DNA from: Whitmania pigra
Lineage: Eukaryota; Annelida; Clitellata; Hirudinida; Haemopidae
Direction: 5' to 3'
Assembly: GCA_021613335.1 (NCBI GenBank)
Contig: JAJTWR010000224.1
Coordinates: 1-64,000 of the forward strand
DNA: 64,000 nucleotides
The stretch's first letter is position 1, and the number at the start of each line of letters is the position of its first letter. The position numbers and the translations under genes were made by a program. Shown here in pieces: positions 27,709 through 36,862 of the stretch. The notes below the pieces were generated by a model that was not told the DNA's origin, ran no database searches, and saw only the letters and a program-made list of their open reading frames with translations.

Positions 27709-28638
27709 TTACAGACCAAGGCTTTTTTTGACGGAAGCAGCGCCATTTTGACCGTCAACCGTGGTTGTTTCCACCAGCCACCGATCCAGGGTGGATGGGT
27801 TCTTCTTCAACCAGGCCGCGGCGGCTTTTTCGCCATTCTTGTTTGGATCTGCATCGATCGCCGCCATGATCATGCTCTCCATCTTCAGGTCGAACTTCAA
27901 ATGCGCGAGAAATTTGCCGATATTGGGGCATTCCGCCGAATAGCCGGTGCGGGTCAGGGTATGAATTTCGGCCCCCCCGAACCCATCCTTTTCCCAACCG
28001 CTCAGATAGACCAACGGCATGAGCCCCATGACAGCATGCGGTCCCCAGCCAAGGAACACCACCCACTCTTTCTTGGCCATTTTTTTCTGGGCTTCGGCGA
28101 GCATCCCCTGCTCCGAGGACTCGATGAGCTTCCACCCTTTCAAGCCGGAGGCAGGATCGTCGATCTTGCTTTGCACGATCTTGTTGCCATCGTTTCCAGG
28201 CTCGATACCGTAGAATTTCTTACCGAATTTCGCGCCATGGGTCGCAAGATCGGCGACGGATCGAACCCCTTCGGCGGCAACGTAATCCGGGACCACCGGC
28301 GCGTAATTGGCTCCGGTCAGGTTGGGCGGCAGCTGTTCGAACGCCTTGGCTTCAAGATAGGGCGTGACATTGGCTTCATTGGTTGGCATCCAATTGTCGA
28401 GGAAAATATCCAGGTTTTTATTTTTCAACCCCTCGAGAATGACCGGCAAAGCCAAAGTATCGACCTTTGGCGTATAGCCCAAGCCCTTGAGGGTCGTTGT
28501 AAACAGAGCGTTGATGACGGTGTTGTCGCTCCAGCCGACATCGGCAATCCGAACCTTTCGACAAGAATCCGGTTCGGCGGCATGAGCGGTGGCGGCCGCC
28601 ATCAGAGCAATCGAGAAAGCAAGTCCATGTAGACGCAT
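27709..28638 (-). CDS. choX: Choline-type ABC transporter substrate-binding protein
   Basis: Periplasmic receptor of the ChoXWV importer. ATG 28638 follows a GGGAGGCACAAG ribosome-binding site and gives a signal peptide ending ATAHAA. The mature protein (VRIADVGWSDNTVINALFT, FLDNWMPTNEANV, YSAECPNIGKFL) has the Trp/Tyr-rich ligand box of choline/betaine receptors and looks closer to ChoX than to ProX. It reads away from betI, sharing a 280-bp control region, which strengthens a choline role. Confidence 0.92.
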   Translation of the reverse strand: MRLHGLAFSIALMAAATAHAAEPDSCRKVRIADVGWSDNTVINALFTTTLKGLGYTPKVDTLALPVILEGLKNKNLDIFLDNWMPTNEANVTPYLEAKAFEQLPPNLTGANYAPVVPDYVAAEGVRSVADLATHGAKFGKKFYGIEPGNDGNKIVQSKIDDPASGLKGWKLIESSEQGMLAEAQKKMAKKEWVVFLGWGPHAVMGLMPLVYLSGWEKDGFGGAEIHTLTRTGYSAECPNIGKFLAHLKFDLKMESMIMAAIDADPNKNGEKAAAAWLKKNPSTLDRWLVETTTVDGQNGAASVKKSLGL

Positions 28639-28917
28639 CTTGTGCCTCCCAACACAAAAACCGATCGCCGCTTCATGCTGGCAGCCGCCCTTCCGAGGGT
28701 GTCGCCTGGTCTTCGCAGGCTGTTTCAGAGGGCGCTTTGCGCGGCTCACAAAGATTAAGGTTTGTAAACTGTCTTTTTCCTGTTGCCAACATAAGCCGCT
28801 TCAGCCGAGAAGCCAAGAGTTTTTTTATTGATTGACCAATATAAAACAGTCATACTGGGCGACAGAGACGAAGAGGGCTGGAACCAGCCGCGTCGATGCC
28901 GGTGCGGGAGAAGAAAA
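28639..28917. promoter_or_regulatory. Divergent choX/betI control region with a candidate BetI operator
   Basis: The stretch between the two divergent starts holds a 16-base dyad TATTGATTGACCAATA at 28826-28841 (arms TATTG/CAATA around six bases) in an AT-rich context. BetI repressors bind such short TTG-CAA dyads near betI promoters, so this is the best operator candidate. Its position also overlaps where the betI -35/-10 elements should be. No promoter boxes can be assigned with confidence. Confidence 0.5.
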
Positions 28918-29520
28918 GTGCCAAAAGTTGGGATGGAGGCAATCCGGCGCAACCAGTTGATCGAAGCGACGATCGCCTCTCTTCACGAGTTTGGATTCGC
29001 TGAAACCAGCCTGTCGCGGATTTCCGCGAAAGCCGGGGTTTCAACCGGGATCGTTCATCATTATTTCACGGATAAAGCCGATCTTCTGGAGGCGACGTTA
29101 CGTCGGCTTGGCAATGACTTGCGCCAAGCGGTGGTTTGCCGGCAAGTTGCCGCGCGCTCGCCGGTAGAGCGGCTCTGGGCCGTGATTGACGCCAATCTTG
29201 GCCCAGAGTTATTTACCCCGCAGGGCGTGTCGGCCTGGCTTGCCTTTTGGTCTCAGGTTCCAAGCAATCTGCGCCTTGCGCGCATTCAACGCGTCATTAT
29301 CGGCCGCCTGCAGGACAATCTGGTGAGCGCTCTGCGGCCTTTGGCTCCTTTTAACGAGGTCGACGCGATCGCGCGTCTCATCGCGTCGCTGATCGATGGT
29401 CTATGGTTACGGGCGGCGCTGCAAGCGGGGGAGCCCGATCGCGAGGACGCGCGTCGCCTGGTGGTGGATTATCTCGAAGCGAAACTTGCCGTGAAACCCG
29501 CGCTGGGCCAAGATCCATGA
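28918..29520 (+). CDS. betI: Choline-responsive transcriptional repressor BetI (GTG start)
   Basis: TetR-family repressor of the bet genes that releases DNA on binding choline. GTG 28918 gives MPKVGMEAIRRNQLIEAT, exactly the family N-terminus, after a GGGAGAAG ribosome-binding site; 200 residues. The TetR helix-turn-helix is TSLSRISAKAGVSTGIVHHYF. The longer open frame from 28828 lacks homology. Its stop overlaps the betB start as ATGA at 29517-29520. Confidence 0.93.
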   Translation: MPKVGMEAIRRNQLIEATIASLHEFGFAETSLSRISAKAGVSTGIVHHYFTDKADLLEATLRRLGNDLRQAVVCRQVAARSPVERLWAVIDANLGPELFTPQGVSAWLAFWSQVPSNLRLARIQRVIIGRLQDNLVSALRPLAPFNEVDAIARLIASLIDGLWLRAALQAGEPDREDARRLVVDYLEAKLAVKPALGQDP

Positions 29521-30971
29521 AGGAATTGCAACTTTTCATCGATGGACGGTTTCAGAGCGCTAGCTCAAACCAATCCTACGACAATATCAATCCGGCGACG
29601 GGCGAGGCGATCTGTCGGGTTCAGCTGGCCGGCCTCGGCGATGTGGATAAAGCGGTTGAAGCGGCCAGGAAAGGCTTCGAGATTTGGTCGGCGATGACTG
29701 GCGTGCAGCGCGGCCGGATATTGATGAAGGCGTCTTGCTTGCTCCGGGAGCGGAATGACGAGCTGGCTCGGCTTGAAGTGATCGATACAGGCAAACCTTT
29801 GCAGGAAGCTATTGCGGTCGATATTCAAAGCGGCGCCGATGCGATCGAATATTTCGCTGGCATTGCTGCGAGCTTGCACGGTCAGCATTTCGATCTTGGC
29901 GCTTCTTTTGCTTATACGAGACGCGAGCCGCTAGGCGTCTGCGCCGGTCTTGGCGCTTGGAATTATCCGCTGCAGATCGCCTGCTGGAAATCCGCTCCCG
30001 CGCTTGCGTGCGGCAATAGCATGATTTTCAAGCCAGCCCCCTTGACCCCGATGACGGCGGCGGTATTGGCTGAGATCTATAGCGAGGCTGGCGTGCCAGC
30101 GGGTGTTTTCAATGTATTGCAGGGGCATGGCGAGATCGGTCAGGCGTTGAGCGCCCATCCTGGCATTGCCAAGGTGTCGCTCACCGGCTCGGTTGCGACC
30201 GGAAAGCGCGTCATGGCGGCGGCAGCGCAGAGTTTGAAGAAAGTGACGATGGAATTGGGGGGCAAATCGCCTTTGATCGTTTTTGAAGATGCCCATCTCG
30301 ACAATGCCGTTTCGGCGGCCATTCTGGGCAATTTTTATACTCAAGGGGAAATTTGTTCCAACGGAACCCGCGTCTTCGTTCACAGCGCGATTGTCGAGCG
30401 TTTTCTCGAAAAGCTGGTTGCTCGCGTTCGAAAGATGGTCATCGGCGATCCGTTGGATCTAAACACTCATGTTGGCTCCTTGATCAGCCGAGATCACATG
30501 GAAAAAGTGCTCGCCTTTATCGAGGCGGGAAAGGCGGCCGGCGCCAGGCTGATCGTCGGGGGTAAGCGCTTGCGCGATGGCCCGCTTGCCAGGGGATGCT
30601 TCGTTGAACCGACGGTTTTTGCCGATTGCTCGGATGACATGGTCATCTGCCAAGAAGAAATCTTTGGTCCTGTCATGGCGGTCTTGACCTTCAAAGACGA
30701 GAAGGAGGTTGTCGCGCGCGCCAATAACAGCGAATTCGGTCTTGCCGCAGGTGTTTTTACGCGCGACATCCAGCGTGCGCACCGTGTGATTGCCCGGTTG
30801 GAAGCGGGAACATGCTGGATCAACAGCTATAATCTGACGCCGGTGGAGATTCCGTTTGGCGGGAATAAGCTCTCTGGAATTGGCCGCGAGAACAGCCTTG
30901 CTGCCATCGAACATTATACGCAGCTCAAAACCGTCTATGTCGAAGGCGGAGATGTCGTCGCCCCTTATTGA
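29517..30971 (+). CDS. betB: Betaine aldehyde dehydrogenase
   Basis: NAD(P)-dependent oxidation of betaine aldehyde to glycine betaine. It has 484 residues from ATG 29517. The general base Glu246 lies in VTMELGGKSP and the nucleophile Cys280 in TQGEICSNG, with the cofactor segment FKPAPLTPMTAAVLAEI. The four-base overlap with betI indicates translational coupling; betA follows 25 bases later. Confidence 0.95.
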   Translation: MKELQLFIDGRFQSASSNQSYDNINPATGEAICRVQLAGLGDVDKAVEAARKGFEIWSAMTGVQRGRILMKASCLLRERNDELARLEVIDTGKPLQEAIAVDIQSGADAIEYFAGIAASLHGQHFDLGASFAYTRREPLGVCAGLGAWNYPLQIACWKSAPALACGNSMIFKPAPLTPMTAAVLAEIYSEAGVPAGVFNVLQGHGEIGQALSAHPGIAKVSLTGSVATGKRVMAAAAQSLKKVTMELGGKSPLIVFEDAHLDNAVSAAILGNFYTQGEICSNGTRVFVHSAIVERFLEKLVARVRKMVIGDPLDLNTHVGSLISRDHMEKVLAFIEAGKAAGARLIVGGKRLRDGPLARGCFVEPTVFADCSDDMVICQEEIFGPVMAVLTFKDEKEVVARANNSEFGLAAGVFTRDIQRAHRVIARLEAGTCWINSYNLTPVEIPFGGNKLSGIGRENSLAAIEHYTQLKTVYVEGGDVVAPY

Positions 30972-30996
30972 GATGACACCGGAGGCTAGCTGAGCG

Positions 30997-32664
30997 ATGA
31001 CGTATGACGCTTCTTTTGACTATTTAATTCTCGGCGCTGGGTCGGCCGGGTGCGTTCTTGCCAACCGTCTTTCGAGCGATGGCGCAAACAGGGTTTGCGT
31101 GCTGGAAGCTGGACCGCGCGATTCGTGGTGGAACTGGAAAATCCACATGCCCGCGGCCCTGATGTATAATCTGTGTCACGATACCTATAACTGGTATTAC
31201 CACACAGAACCGCAACCTTATATGAACGATCGCGTTCTATATTGGCCGCGAGGGCGCGTTTTGGGCGGCTCTTCCTCGTTGAATGCTATGGTATATGTAC
31301 GCGGTCACGCTCTTGATTACGATCGCTGGGCTTTTCAAGAACAGTGTAAAGGGTGGTCTTATCAGGAGGTCCTGCCTTATTTCCGCCGGGCTGAGACGCG
31401 CGAGGTTGGCGGAGATTCCTATCGCGGAGACAGCGGCCCGCTTTGGGTTCATACCGGCACGCAAAGCAATCCGCTCTTCGATGCTTTTATCGAAGCGGCG
31501 CAGCAGGCCGGCTATCCCTATACCGAAGATATGAATGGGTTCCAGCAGGAAGGGTTTGGCCGCATGGATATGACCATTCGCAATGGCAGGCGGTGGTCAA
31601 CGGCAATGGCTTATCTGCGTCCGGCAGAAAAGCGCGCCAACGTTACGGTGAAAACCAGCGCTTTTGCGCGGCGGATTCTTTTTGAAGGCAGGCGCGCCGT
31701 TGGCGTTGAGGCGACATGCAACGGTCGGGTGAGGCGCTACCGCGCTGAGCGTGAAGTGATTTGTTCCGGCGGAGCGATTAATTCGCCGCAGATTTTGATG
31801 CTGTCTGGCATTGGCCCTGCCGATCATTTGCAAGAGCTAGGTATCGCGGTCAAGCAAGATCTTCCTGGGGTGGGACAGAATCTGCAAGAGCATCTGGAGT
31901 TGTATATTCAACAACAATGCATAAAACCGATCACACTCTATAAATATACAAAAACTCTTCCTATGATTTTTGCTGGAATGCAGTGGTTTCTTATGAAAAA
32001 TGGCGTTTGCTCTTCAGCTCACCTCGAAGCGGGCGGCTTTATCCGTTCGCAACCAGGAATCGAACATCCTAACTTACAGCTTCATTTTCTCCCATCGACG
32101 GTCAATGACCATGGCCGTAAGCCTGGCGCCAGCCATGCTTATCAGGTTCATATTGGCAATATGCGTCAGCAATCGCGCGGCTGGATCAAGCTGGCATCGG
32201 CCGACCCAAGAGAGCACCCGCGCATTCAGCCGAACTATCTCATGGCCGAGCAGGATCGCCGCGAGTTTCGGGATGCGGTCAAGCTTGCTCGTGAAATTTT
32301 TGCTCAAAAAGCGTTCGATCCTTATCGCGGCCCTGAGATCAGCCCTGGCGCGCAGGTACAGACCGATGCCGAAATCGACGCCTATATTCGAGAACGCGGC
32401 GATAGCGCCTATCATCCGTCTTGCACATGCAAAATGGGAACGGATGCTATGGCGGTGGTCGATCCCCAGGCCAGGGTTTATGGGATTGAAGGGTTGCGCG
32501 TGGTTGACGCGTCGATCATGCCAAGTGTGGTGAGCGGGAATCTCAACGCCCCAACGATCATGATGGCTGAAAAATGCTCGGATATGATTCTGAACGAAGA
32601 ACCGCTTCCAAGAGCCGACGTTCCGGTTTACCAATCGCCCGATTGGCTGTCAGCCCAACGCTAA
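30997..32664 (+). CDS. betA: Choline dehydrogenase
   Basis: FAD-dependent GMC oxidoreductase oxidising choline to betaine aldehyde at the membrane. The N-terminus DYLILGAGSAGCVLANRL is the dinucleotide-binding motif; the GMC signatures GRVLGGSSSLNAMVYVRGHA and GAINSPQILMLSGIGP follow; the catalytic histidine region SAYHPSCTCKMG and PTIMMAEKCSDMI are at the C-terminus. 555 residues, full length. Last gene of the betIBA operon; beyond it starts the IS debris. Confidence 0.95.
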   Translation: MTYDASFDYLILGAGSAGCVLANRLSSDGANRVCVLEAGPRDSWWNWKIHMPAALMYNLCHDTYNWYYHTEPQPYMNDRVLYWPRGRVLGGSSSLNAMVYVRGHALDYDRWAFQEQCKGWSYQEVLPYFRRAETREVGGDSYRGDSGPLWVHTGTQSNPLFDAFIEAAQQAGYPYTEDMNGFQQEGFGRMDMTIRNGRRWSTAMAYLRPAEKRANVTVKTSAFARRILFEGRRAVGVEATCNGRVRRYRAEREVICSGGAINSPQILMLSGIGPADHLQELGIAVKQDLPGVGQNLQEHLELYIQQQCIKPITLYKYTKTLPMIFAGMQWFLMKNGVCSSAHLEAGGFIRSQPGIEHPNLQLHFLPSTVNDHGRKPGASHAYQVHIGNMRQQSRGWIKLASADPREHPRIQPNYLMAEQDRREFRDAVKLAREIFAQKAFDPYRGPEISPGAQVQTDAEIDAYIRERGDSAYHPSCTCKMGTDAMAVVDPQARVYGIEGLRVVDASIMPSVVSGNLNAPTIMMAEKCSDMILNEEPLPRADVPVYQSPDWLSAQR

Positions 32665-32839
32665 GTCGCCCGTGAAAATCTCAGAACCCGCTGCAAGAGA
32701 GCGGTTTTCAGGCGGTTTGAAATAGTCGGCTGTGAATAACGCCAAGCGTGTCGGTATTCCTGGGTTTGTAAGCGGTTTCGAGTCATCGCTATTGCCAGGT
32801 GGACACCTCCTGTCTAAGCGCGATGAGCTATTGAGGATC

Positions 32840-32904
32840 TGCGGCTGGCGCCCCGCGGACCTCCTGGGCGAGAAACCCGTTTTCCGGAATGGGGGCCAGC
32901 CGCA
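32840..32904 (+). ncRNA. Possible bridge-RNA remnant upstream of an IS110-type transposase fragment
   Basis: A perfect 10-bp inverted repeat (TGCGGCTGGC at 32840-32849 and GCCAGCCGCA at 32895-32904) encloses about 45 bases. It lies in the non-coding stretch 70 bases before an IS110-like recombinase fragment. IS110 elements encode a structured guide (bridge) RNA upstream of the recombinase gene, so this hairpin may be part of one. The element is truncated, so activity is not expected. Inference from position and structure only. Confidence 0.35.
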
Positions 32905-32974
32905 TCGTCCATCGTCATCCTGAACAGTTGATCGGGGCTGTTCGCGCGGACCCCGCAGGACAGGAGCAGGAGCC

Positions 32975-33182
32975 ATGATGCAACAGACTTTCATCGGTGT
33001 CGACGTGGCCGAAGACTGGCTCGACATCCACCATCCGGAACAGAAACCGCGACGGATCGGGAACAGTCCGAAAGGTACGAAAGCCTTCGCTCGCTTATGT
33101 GCGAAAAAAGGCGCCTGGGTCATCTTCGAGGCCAGCGGCGGGTATGACCGGACCCTTCGGGAAGCGTTGGCAGAAGCGGAGA
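32975..33182 (+). pseudogene. IS110-family recombinase, N-terminal fragment
   Basis: The first seventy residues of a DEDD-type recombinase: FIGVDVAEDWLDIHHPEQ holds the first catalytic aspartate, and WVIFEASGGYDRTLREALAEAEM matches the family's next acidic region. The reading is cut at 33182/33183 by the end of IS5-family copy 2, after which the open frame enters unrelated sequence until 33247. The rest of the gene is not found on the far side of that insertion. Confidence 0.85.
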
Positions 33183-34417
33183 TGGACGCCTCCGGAAGCC
33201 TGATTTTTAAGGATCTTTGGTTGAGGAAGGGCTATTTTTTGGCATAAGTCGGGTGAAGAGGACGATGTTCCGGGGTTTGCGAGGCGACTTCACCTGGTTT
33301 TCCTTGTTCCCCGGGGTCAGGCGGGGTTCATTTTTTCCAACCAGCGCCAGAGTTTCATGTTGTAAGCCATGTTGGCCAGAGTGATGGTCGCCTCTGCTCT
33401 TGCTTTTCCGATGGTTCGGATGAAGAGACTCATGCGATCTTTCTGTTCGGCGAAGACGCGCTCAACCCGGGCGCGGATTTTAGACTTCACCGCATTGGCC
33501 CTCGCTGTGGCCTTGCTCATCGGTCTGCCCTTTGGTTTCTTGCGATGGATGCGGCTGACCTTGCCATGATCAAGCAGAAATTCCTCGTTGCTCTTTGAGC
33601 GGTATGCCGTATCGGCCCATAATCCGAGGCTGTGTTCCGGGCAACCAGCCCCTCTCGCAGCCGCGCTCCATCCGCGGCGGCGGCGGATGATACCATGTCG
33701 GCGGTCAATGGAAATGTGGCTTTTGTAGCCAGAGACCGGGGTCGCGATATCGATCTGCGGCGTCCCATCCTCTTTGGGCCGGCTTTGGAGAGTTTCATCG
33801 TCCAGCGAGCCTCTCGATCCTTCTGCCGTGATTTGGCCGGCCTGTCCTTCCATGCTTCCCTTCCATGCTTCGGGGATCCGACCGGCTTCGATCCTCTTTC
33901 CCGCTGTCTTTGTTGCGCTGGCGTGGGGCTGCCACCGGCGTCGCGTCGATGATCTGGCCGCCCATGGCAAGATAGCCTGCATCGGAAATCATCTGATCGA
34001 GGGTTTGAAACAGCCGGTCCAGCGTGTTGGCGTCGGGAACCGCTTCGCCGGGACGCAAACCGCAGAACCGAAGCCAGGTCAGGCGATCCTGCACCTGGCA
34101 GGCCGTCTGCTGGAGCGACAGGCCATAGAGCTCCTGCAAGACCAGCATCTTGAACTTCAGCGCCACATCGAACCCGGGGCGTCCCCCTTTCGAGGGGTCG
34201 GAACGCCGAACCGCTTTGCTCGGAGCCGGGCGAAATTGCTCGCAGCAGACCGTTCGCTCCAGTTTCTCCAGCGGATCACCTTCCGCCGACAGAGCTTCAA
34301 GGCTGTGTTCGAAATCCCGGAAACCAACCTGACCCTTCATCAGGGCCTCCATCCATCTACCGATACAGACAATTGAATCATGAAATCGTCACCAACGCCA
34401 GTTTCCGGAGGCGTCCA
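33183..34417 (-). mobile_element. IS5-family insertion sequence, copy 2 (degenerate)
   Basis: Same element as 9463-10760, about 60 bases shorter. Ends are TGGACGCCTCCGGAAGCCTG at 33183 and the inverse of TGGACGCCTCCGGAAAC ending at 34417. It has inserted next to or into two other elements: an IS110 fragment on its left and a different IS5-family relic on its right. No target duplication can be identified because the flanks belong to different relics. Confidence 0.85.
33317..34352 (-). pseudogene. IS5-family DDE transposase, copy 2, broken
   Basis: The N-terminus is intact from ATG 34352 (MEALMKGQVGFRDFEHSLEA), but a 39-base deletion removes residues between PDANTL and DRLFQTLDQM relative to copy 1. 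A perfect 13-base tandem duplication (33846-33858 and 33859-33871) then shifts the frame after RIPEAW. A further deletion lies near 33620-33690. The second and third catalytic regions (ADTAYRSKSNEEF, RVERVFAEQK) remain readable. Inactive. Confidence 0.85.
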
Positions 34418-34921
34418 TTTGCGGATCAGGCCGAAGCGCCGATCGATCGAGATATGGTTCTGGGATCCAAACGCTGGAATGGCGATAGCCACAAGTGGCT
34501 TGGTTCCGTCAGAGCGCTCCTTCGCCTTCGAGAACTTGACAGCCCAGCGCCCATCCCCATCCTTGCGCCGGCCTTGGCGAGCTTCTCCCGGAACAGCCGG
34601 ATCGTCCGCGCATCCGGCACACGATCGGACAGTCCAGGCCCCAGAAACCGCATGAAGGACAGCCGGTCGCCGATCAGGAATTCGGCGCGCTCGTCGGACA
34701 GGCCGTTGGCCGCCTGAATGACCAATACCTTGAACATCATCACCGGATCGAAGGGCGGATGACCGCCCCGTGAACCATCCGAACAGGCCAGCGCCTTCAT
34801 CAGCTCGGTTTGGAAAATCTCAAAATCGAGCGCACCGGCAAAGGCATCGAGTTGATCGCCGAGGTCACTCAGTCGCTTCAGGTGCTCAATCGATATCGAA
34901 AAATCCCGGTTGACCGCGCAT
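34418..34921 (-). pseudogene. Second type of IS5-family transposase, truncated relic
   Basis: A different IS5-group transposase from copies 1 and 2: [41 protein letters not shown] and [20 protein letters not shown]. An internal deletion then joins to a frame with GDGRWAVKFSKAKE and AFGSQNHISIDRRFGLIRK. The C-terminal third is missing because IS copy 2 starts at 34417. A relative of the same relic occurs at 57050-57562 next to the prophage. One frameshift also lies near the start. Confidence 0.78.
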
Positions 34922-34959
34922 CTCGTATCATCCGTTCCGTCAGACCTACGCAAATCTGC

Positions 34960-36165
34960 TCATTTCTGAGCAAACCCGCCGCTGGCTTCCTGCTTCGCCG
35001 AGGCTGGTTTCACCGCTGTCTTGCGACGGCGGCCAGAGCCTTCCTCTCCACAGCTGACACCGTGGAACTCACGGCCATGTTCTTGAGATTGATCGCCGCA
35101 TTCACGTCGCGGTCGTGGACCACGCCACAGGATTGGCATGTCCACTCACGCGCCGATAGCGGCAGATCGTCGAGCTTATATCCGCACGCCGAGCACGTCT
35201 TGCTGCTGGCGTAGAAGCGATCCGCCACGAGGATACGCCCGCCGCGCATCGCCGCTTTGTACTCCAGTTGCCGACGGAACTCGAAGAATCCCATGTCGGC
35301 GATGGAGCGTGCCAAAGGCCGGTTGCGCATCATGCCGCGCACGTTCAGGTTCTCGATGCCGATGGTGTGAAACCGGCGCGTGAGGTCTGTCGTGAGCTTG
35401 TGCAGGGCGTCCGAGCGGATTGCGGCAATGCGCGCGTGCAGCTTCGCCAGTTTGGCCTTGGCCTTGCGGCGGTTGGCTGATCCCTTGACCTTGCGCGACA
35501 GGCTCCGCGAGAGCCTGCGCAAGCGATCCAGCAGCGCCTTGTGGGGCTTTGGACCGGGGATCGGCGGTTCTCCCGTCGAGAGCGTCGCCAGTGCCGACAC
35601 GCCCAGATCGACACCCACCGCGCCTTGGTTTTCGGCTTGGGGCAAGGGCGAACTGTTGGGCGCGTCTACGGCAATGCTGACGAACCAGCGGTCGGCCACA
35701 CGGGAGACCGTAGCCGACAGGATCTTGCCAGCGAACCGCAATGTCTCACGCATACGCACCCAGCCGAGGTTAGGGATGCGTATGCGCGAGACGTCGATGT
35801 CAAACTGGACGTTGGTGAGCGTAAACCGGTCGTGCACACCCTTCTTGCGGAACTGCGGGTAGCGGGCGTGGCCCGCGAAGAAGTTCTGGAACGCCTGCCC
35901 CAACTGGATGATCGCCATTTGTGGCGCGTTCTTGGCGACATCCAGCATCCATGGGAATTGCTCACGCTTGACCGCGTTCAACTGGCGGCGCCGCGCCGCT
36001 TGCGACGGCTTTGGCAACTTGCTGTCGGCCTTCCATGCCTCATACTGCCGCTTCCACTCGGCTAAAGCCCAATTTGTAGGCAAAACGCGCCGTTCCCGCC
36101 GCACGTGCCAGATATGTGGCTTGAACGTCGTTGGGGGCGAGCGCAATACGGTGAGCGATCAGCAT
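34960..36165 (-). pseudogene. tnpB: IS607-type TnpB (RuvC-like RNA-guided nuclease), frameshifted
   Basis: Accessory nuclease of an IS607-like element. From ATG 36165 (MLIAHRIALAPNDVQ) the frame breaks near 36073 in an AAA run. The main frame then runs through GAVGVDLGVSALATLSTGE (first RuvC aspartate), GIENLNVRGMM (second, Glu) and the zinc ribbon CSACGYK with CQSCGVVHDRDVNAAINLKN (last Asp). The frame closes at 35010. A typical TnpB tail (GSGRRRKTAVKPASAKQE) is in another frame to 34960, implying a second one-base loss near 35052. Adding and removing those bases would give 401 residues. The guide RNA of such elements would lie around the gene's 3' end. Confidence 0.8.
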
Positions 36166-36720
36166 ACGGCATTCTCCACGACGGCCCGCACGCCGTCGAG
36201 CAGCTTCTGATTCTTGCGCGATCGACTGCCGTACAGCCGGGCGCTGAACACCGTGATGATTTCCAGCACGTCCTTGGCGAGGTCTTCCTCGAACGTCGTG
36301 TCCTCGCCCTGATTGAGGATCACCACCTCCACGTTCCTGGCCTCGCAGAGGGCAAACACCAGTTCCGCGCCGAAGCGCAACAGCCGATCCTTGTGGCGTG
36401 ATCACCAGCCGCCCGATCTCGCCGTCGATGACGGCATTGAGCAGCCGCGTAAGGCCCTTCTTGCGATAGTTCATGCCCGAACCCAGGTCTGCAATGACCT
36501 CGAACGTCCAGCCCTGGCGGGTGCAGTAGAGTTCGAGCACCTGCTTTTGCCGCTCCAGATCGTCTTTTTGGTCGTGACTTGAAACGCGGGCGTAGGCGAC
36601 CGTGCATCGCTTCGCCTCGTCTTTAGCGCGGAACATCTCCGGACGCAGCTTTGCCAAGTCGCAGCGACGGTGGCCTCCCGCAGTGTCGTGATCGACACAC
36701 CAGCGCCTGCGCAGCTTCAC
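36159..36720 (-). pseudogene. tnpA: IS607-type serine recombinase TnpA, frameshifted
   Basis: Serine-recombinase transposase. CTVAYARVSSHDQKDDLERQ carries the catalytic serine region, and YRKKGLTRLLNAVIDGEIGRLVIT follows. One extra base near 36395 shifts the frame. The remainder (FGAELVFALCEARNVEVVIL, DLAKDVLEIITVFSARLYG) reads to a stop at 36159, overlapping the TnpB start. At the N-terminus the MerR-like DNA-binding domain is visible only in pieces in several frames (VSITTLRE, GGHRRCDLAKLRPE), so it is damaged too. Confidence 0.8.
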
Positions 36721-36807
36721 ACCTATACCTACAAATCTCTCTATACTGGAGATATTAGCAAAGATTTCAATACATTCAATTCAAACTGTTCAAACCCATC
36801 GCCGATG

Positions 36808-36838
36808 AAAAAAAGAGAGGGGGAAACTCCCCCTCTCT
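36808..36838 (-). terminator. Rho-independent terminator of the RTX gene
   Basis: On the minus strand an 11-bp perfect stem AGAGAGGGGGA/TCCCCCTCTCT (36814-36824 with 36828-36838) has a three-base loop and is followed by a run of seven T. It lies 25 bases after the RTX stop and is one of the clearest terminators in the window. Confidence 0.92.
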
Positions 36839-36862
36839 CGGTTTCCGCTTGAGCGTGCAGGC

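Noticed and set aside
35010..36165. RuvC-type nuclease as a possible Cas12 effector
   Set aside because: Length, zinc ribbon and the adjacent serine recombinase show an IS607-type TnpB; no CRISPR array or cas genes are nearby.
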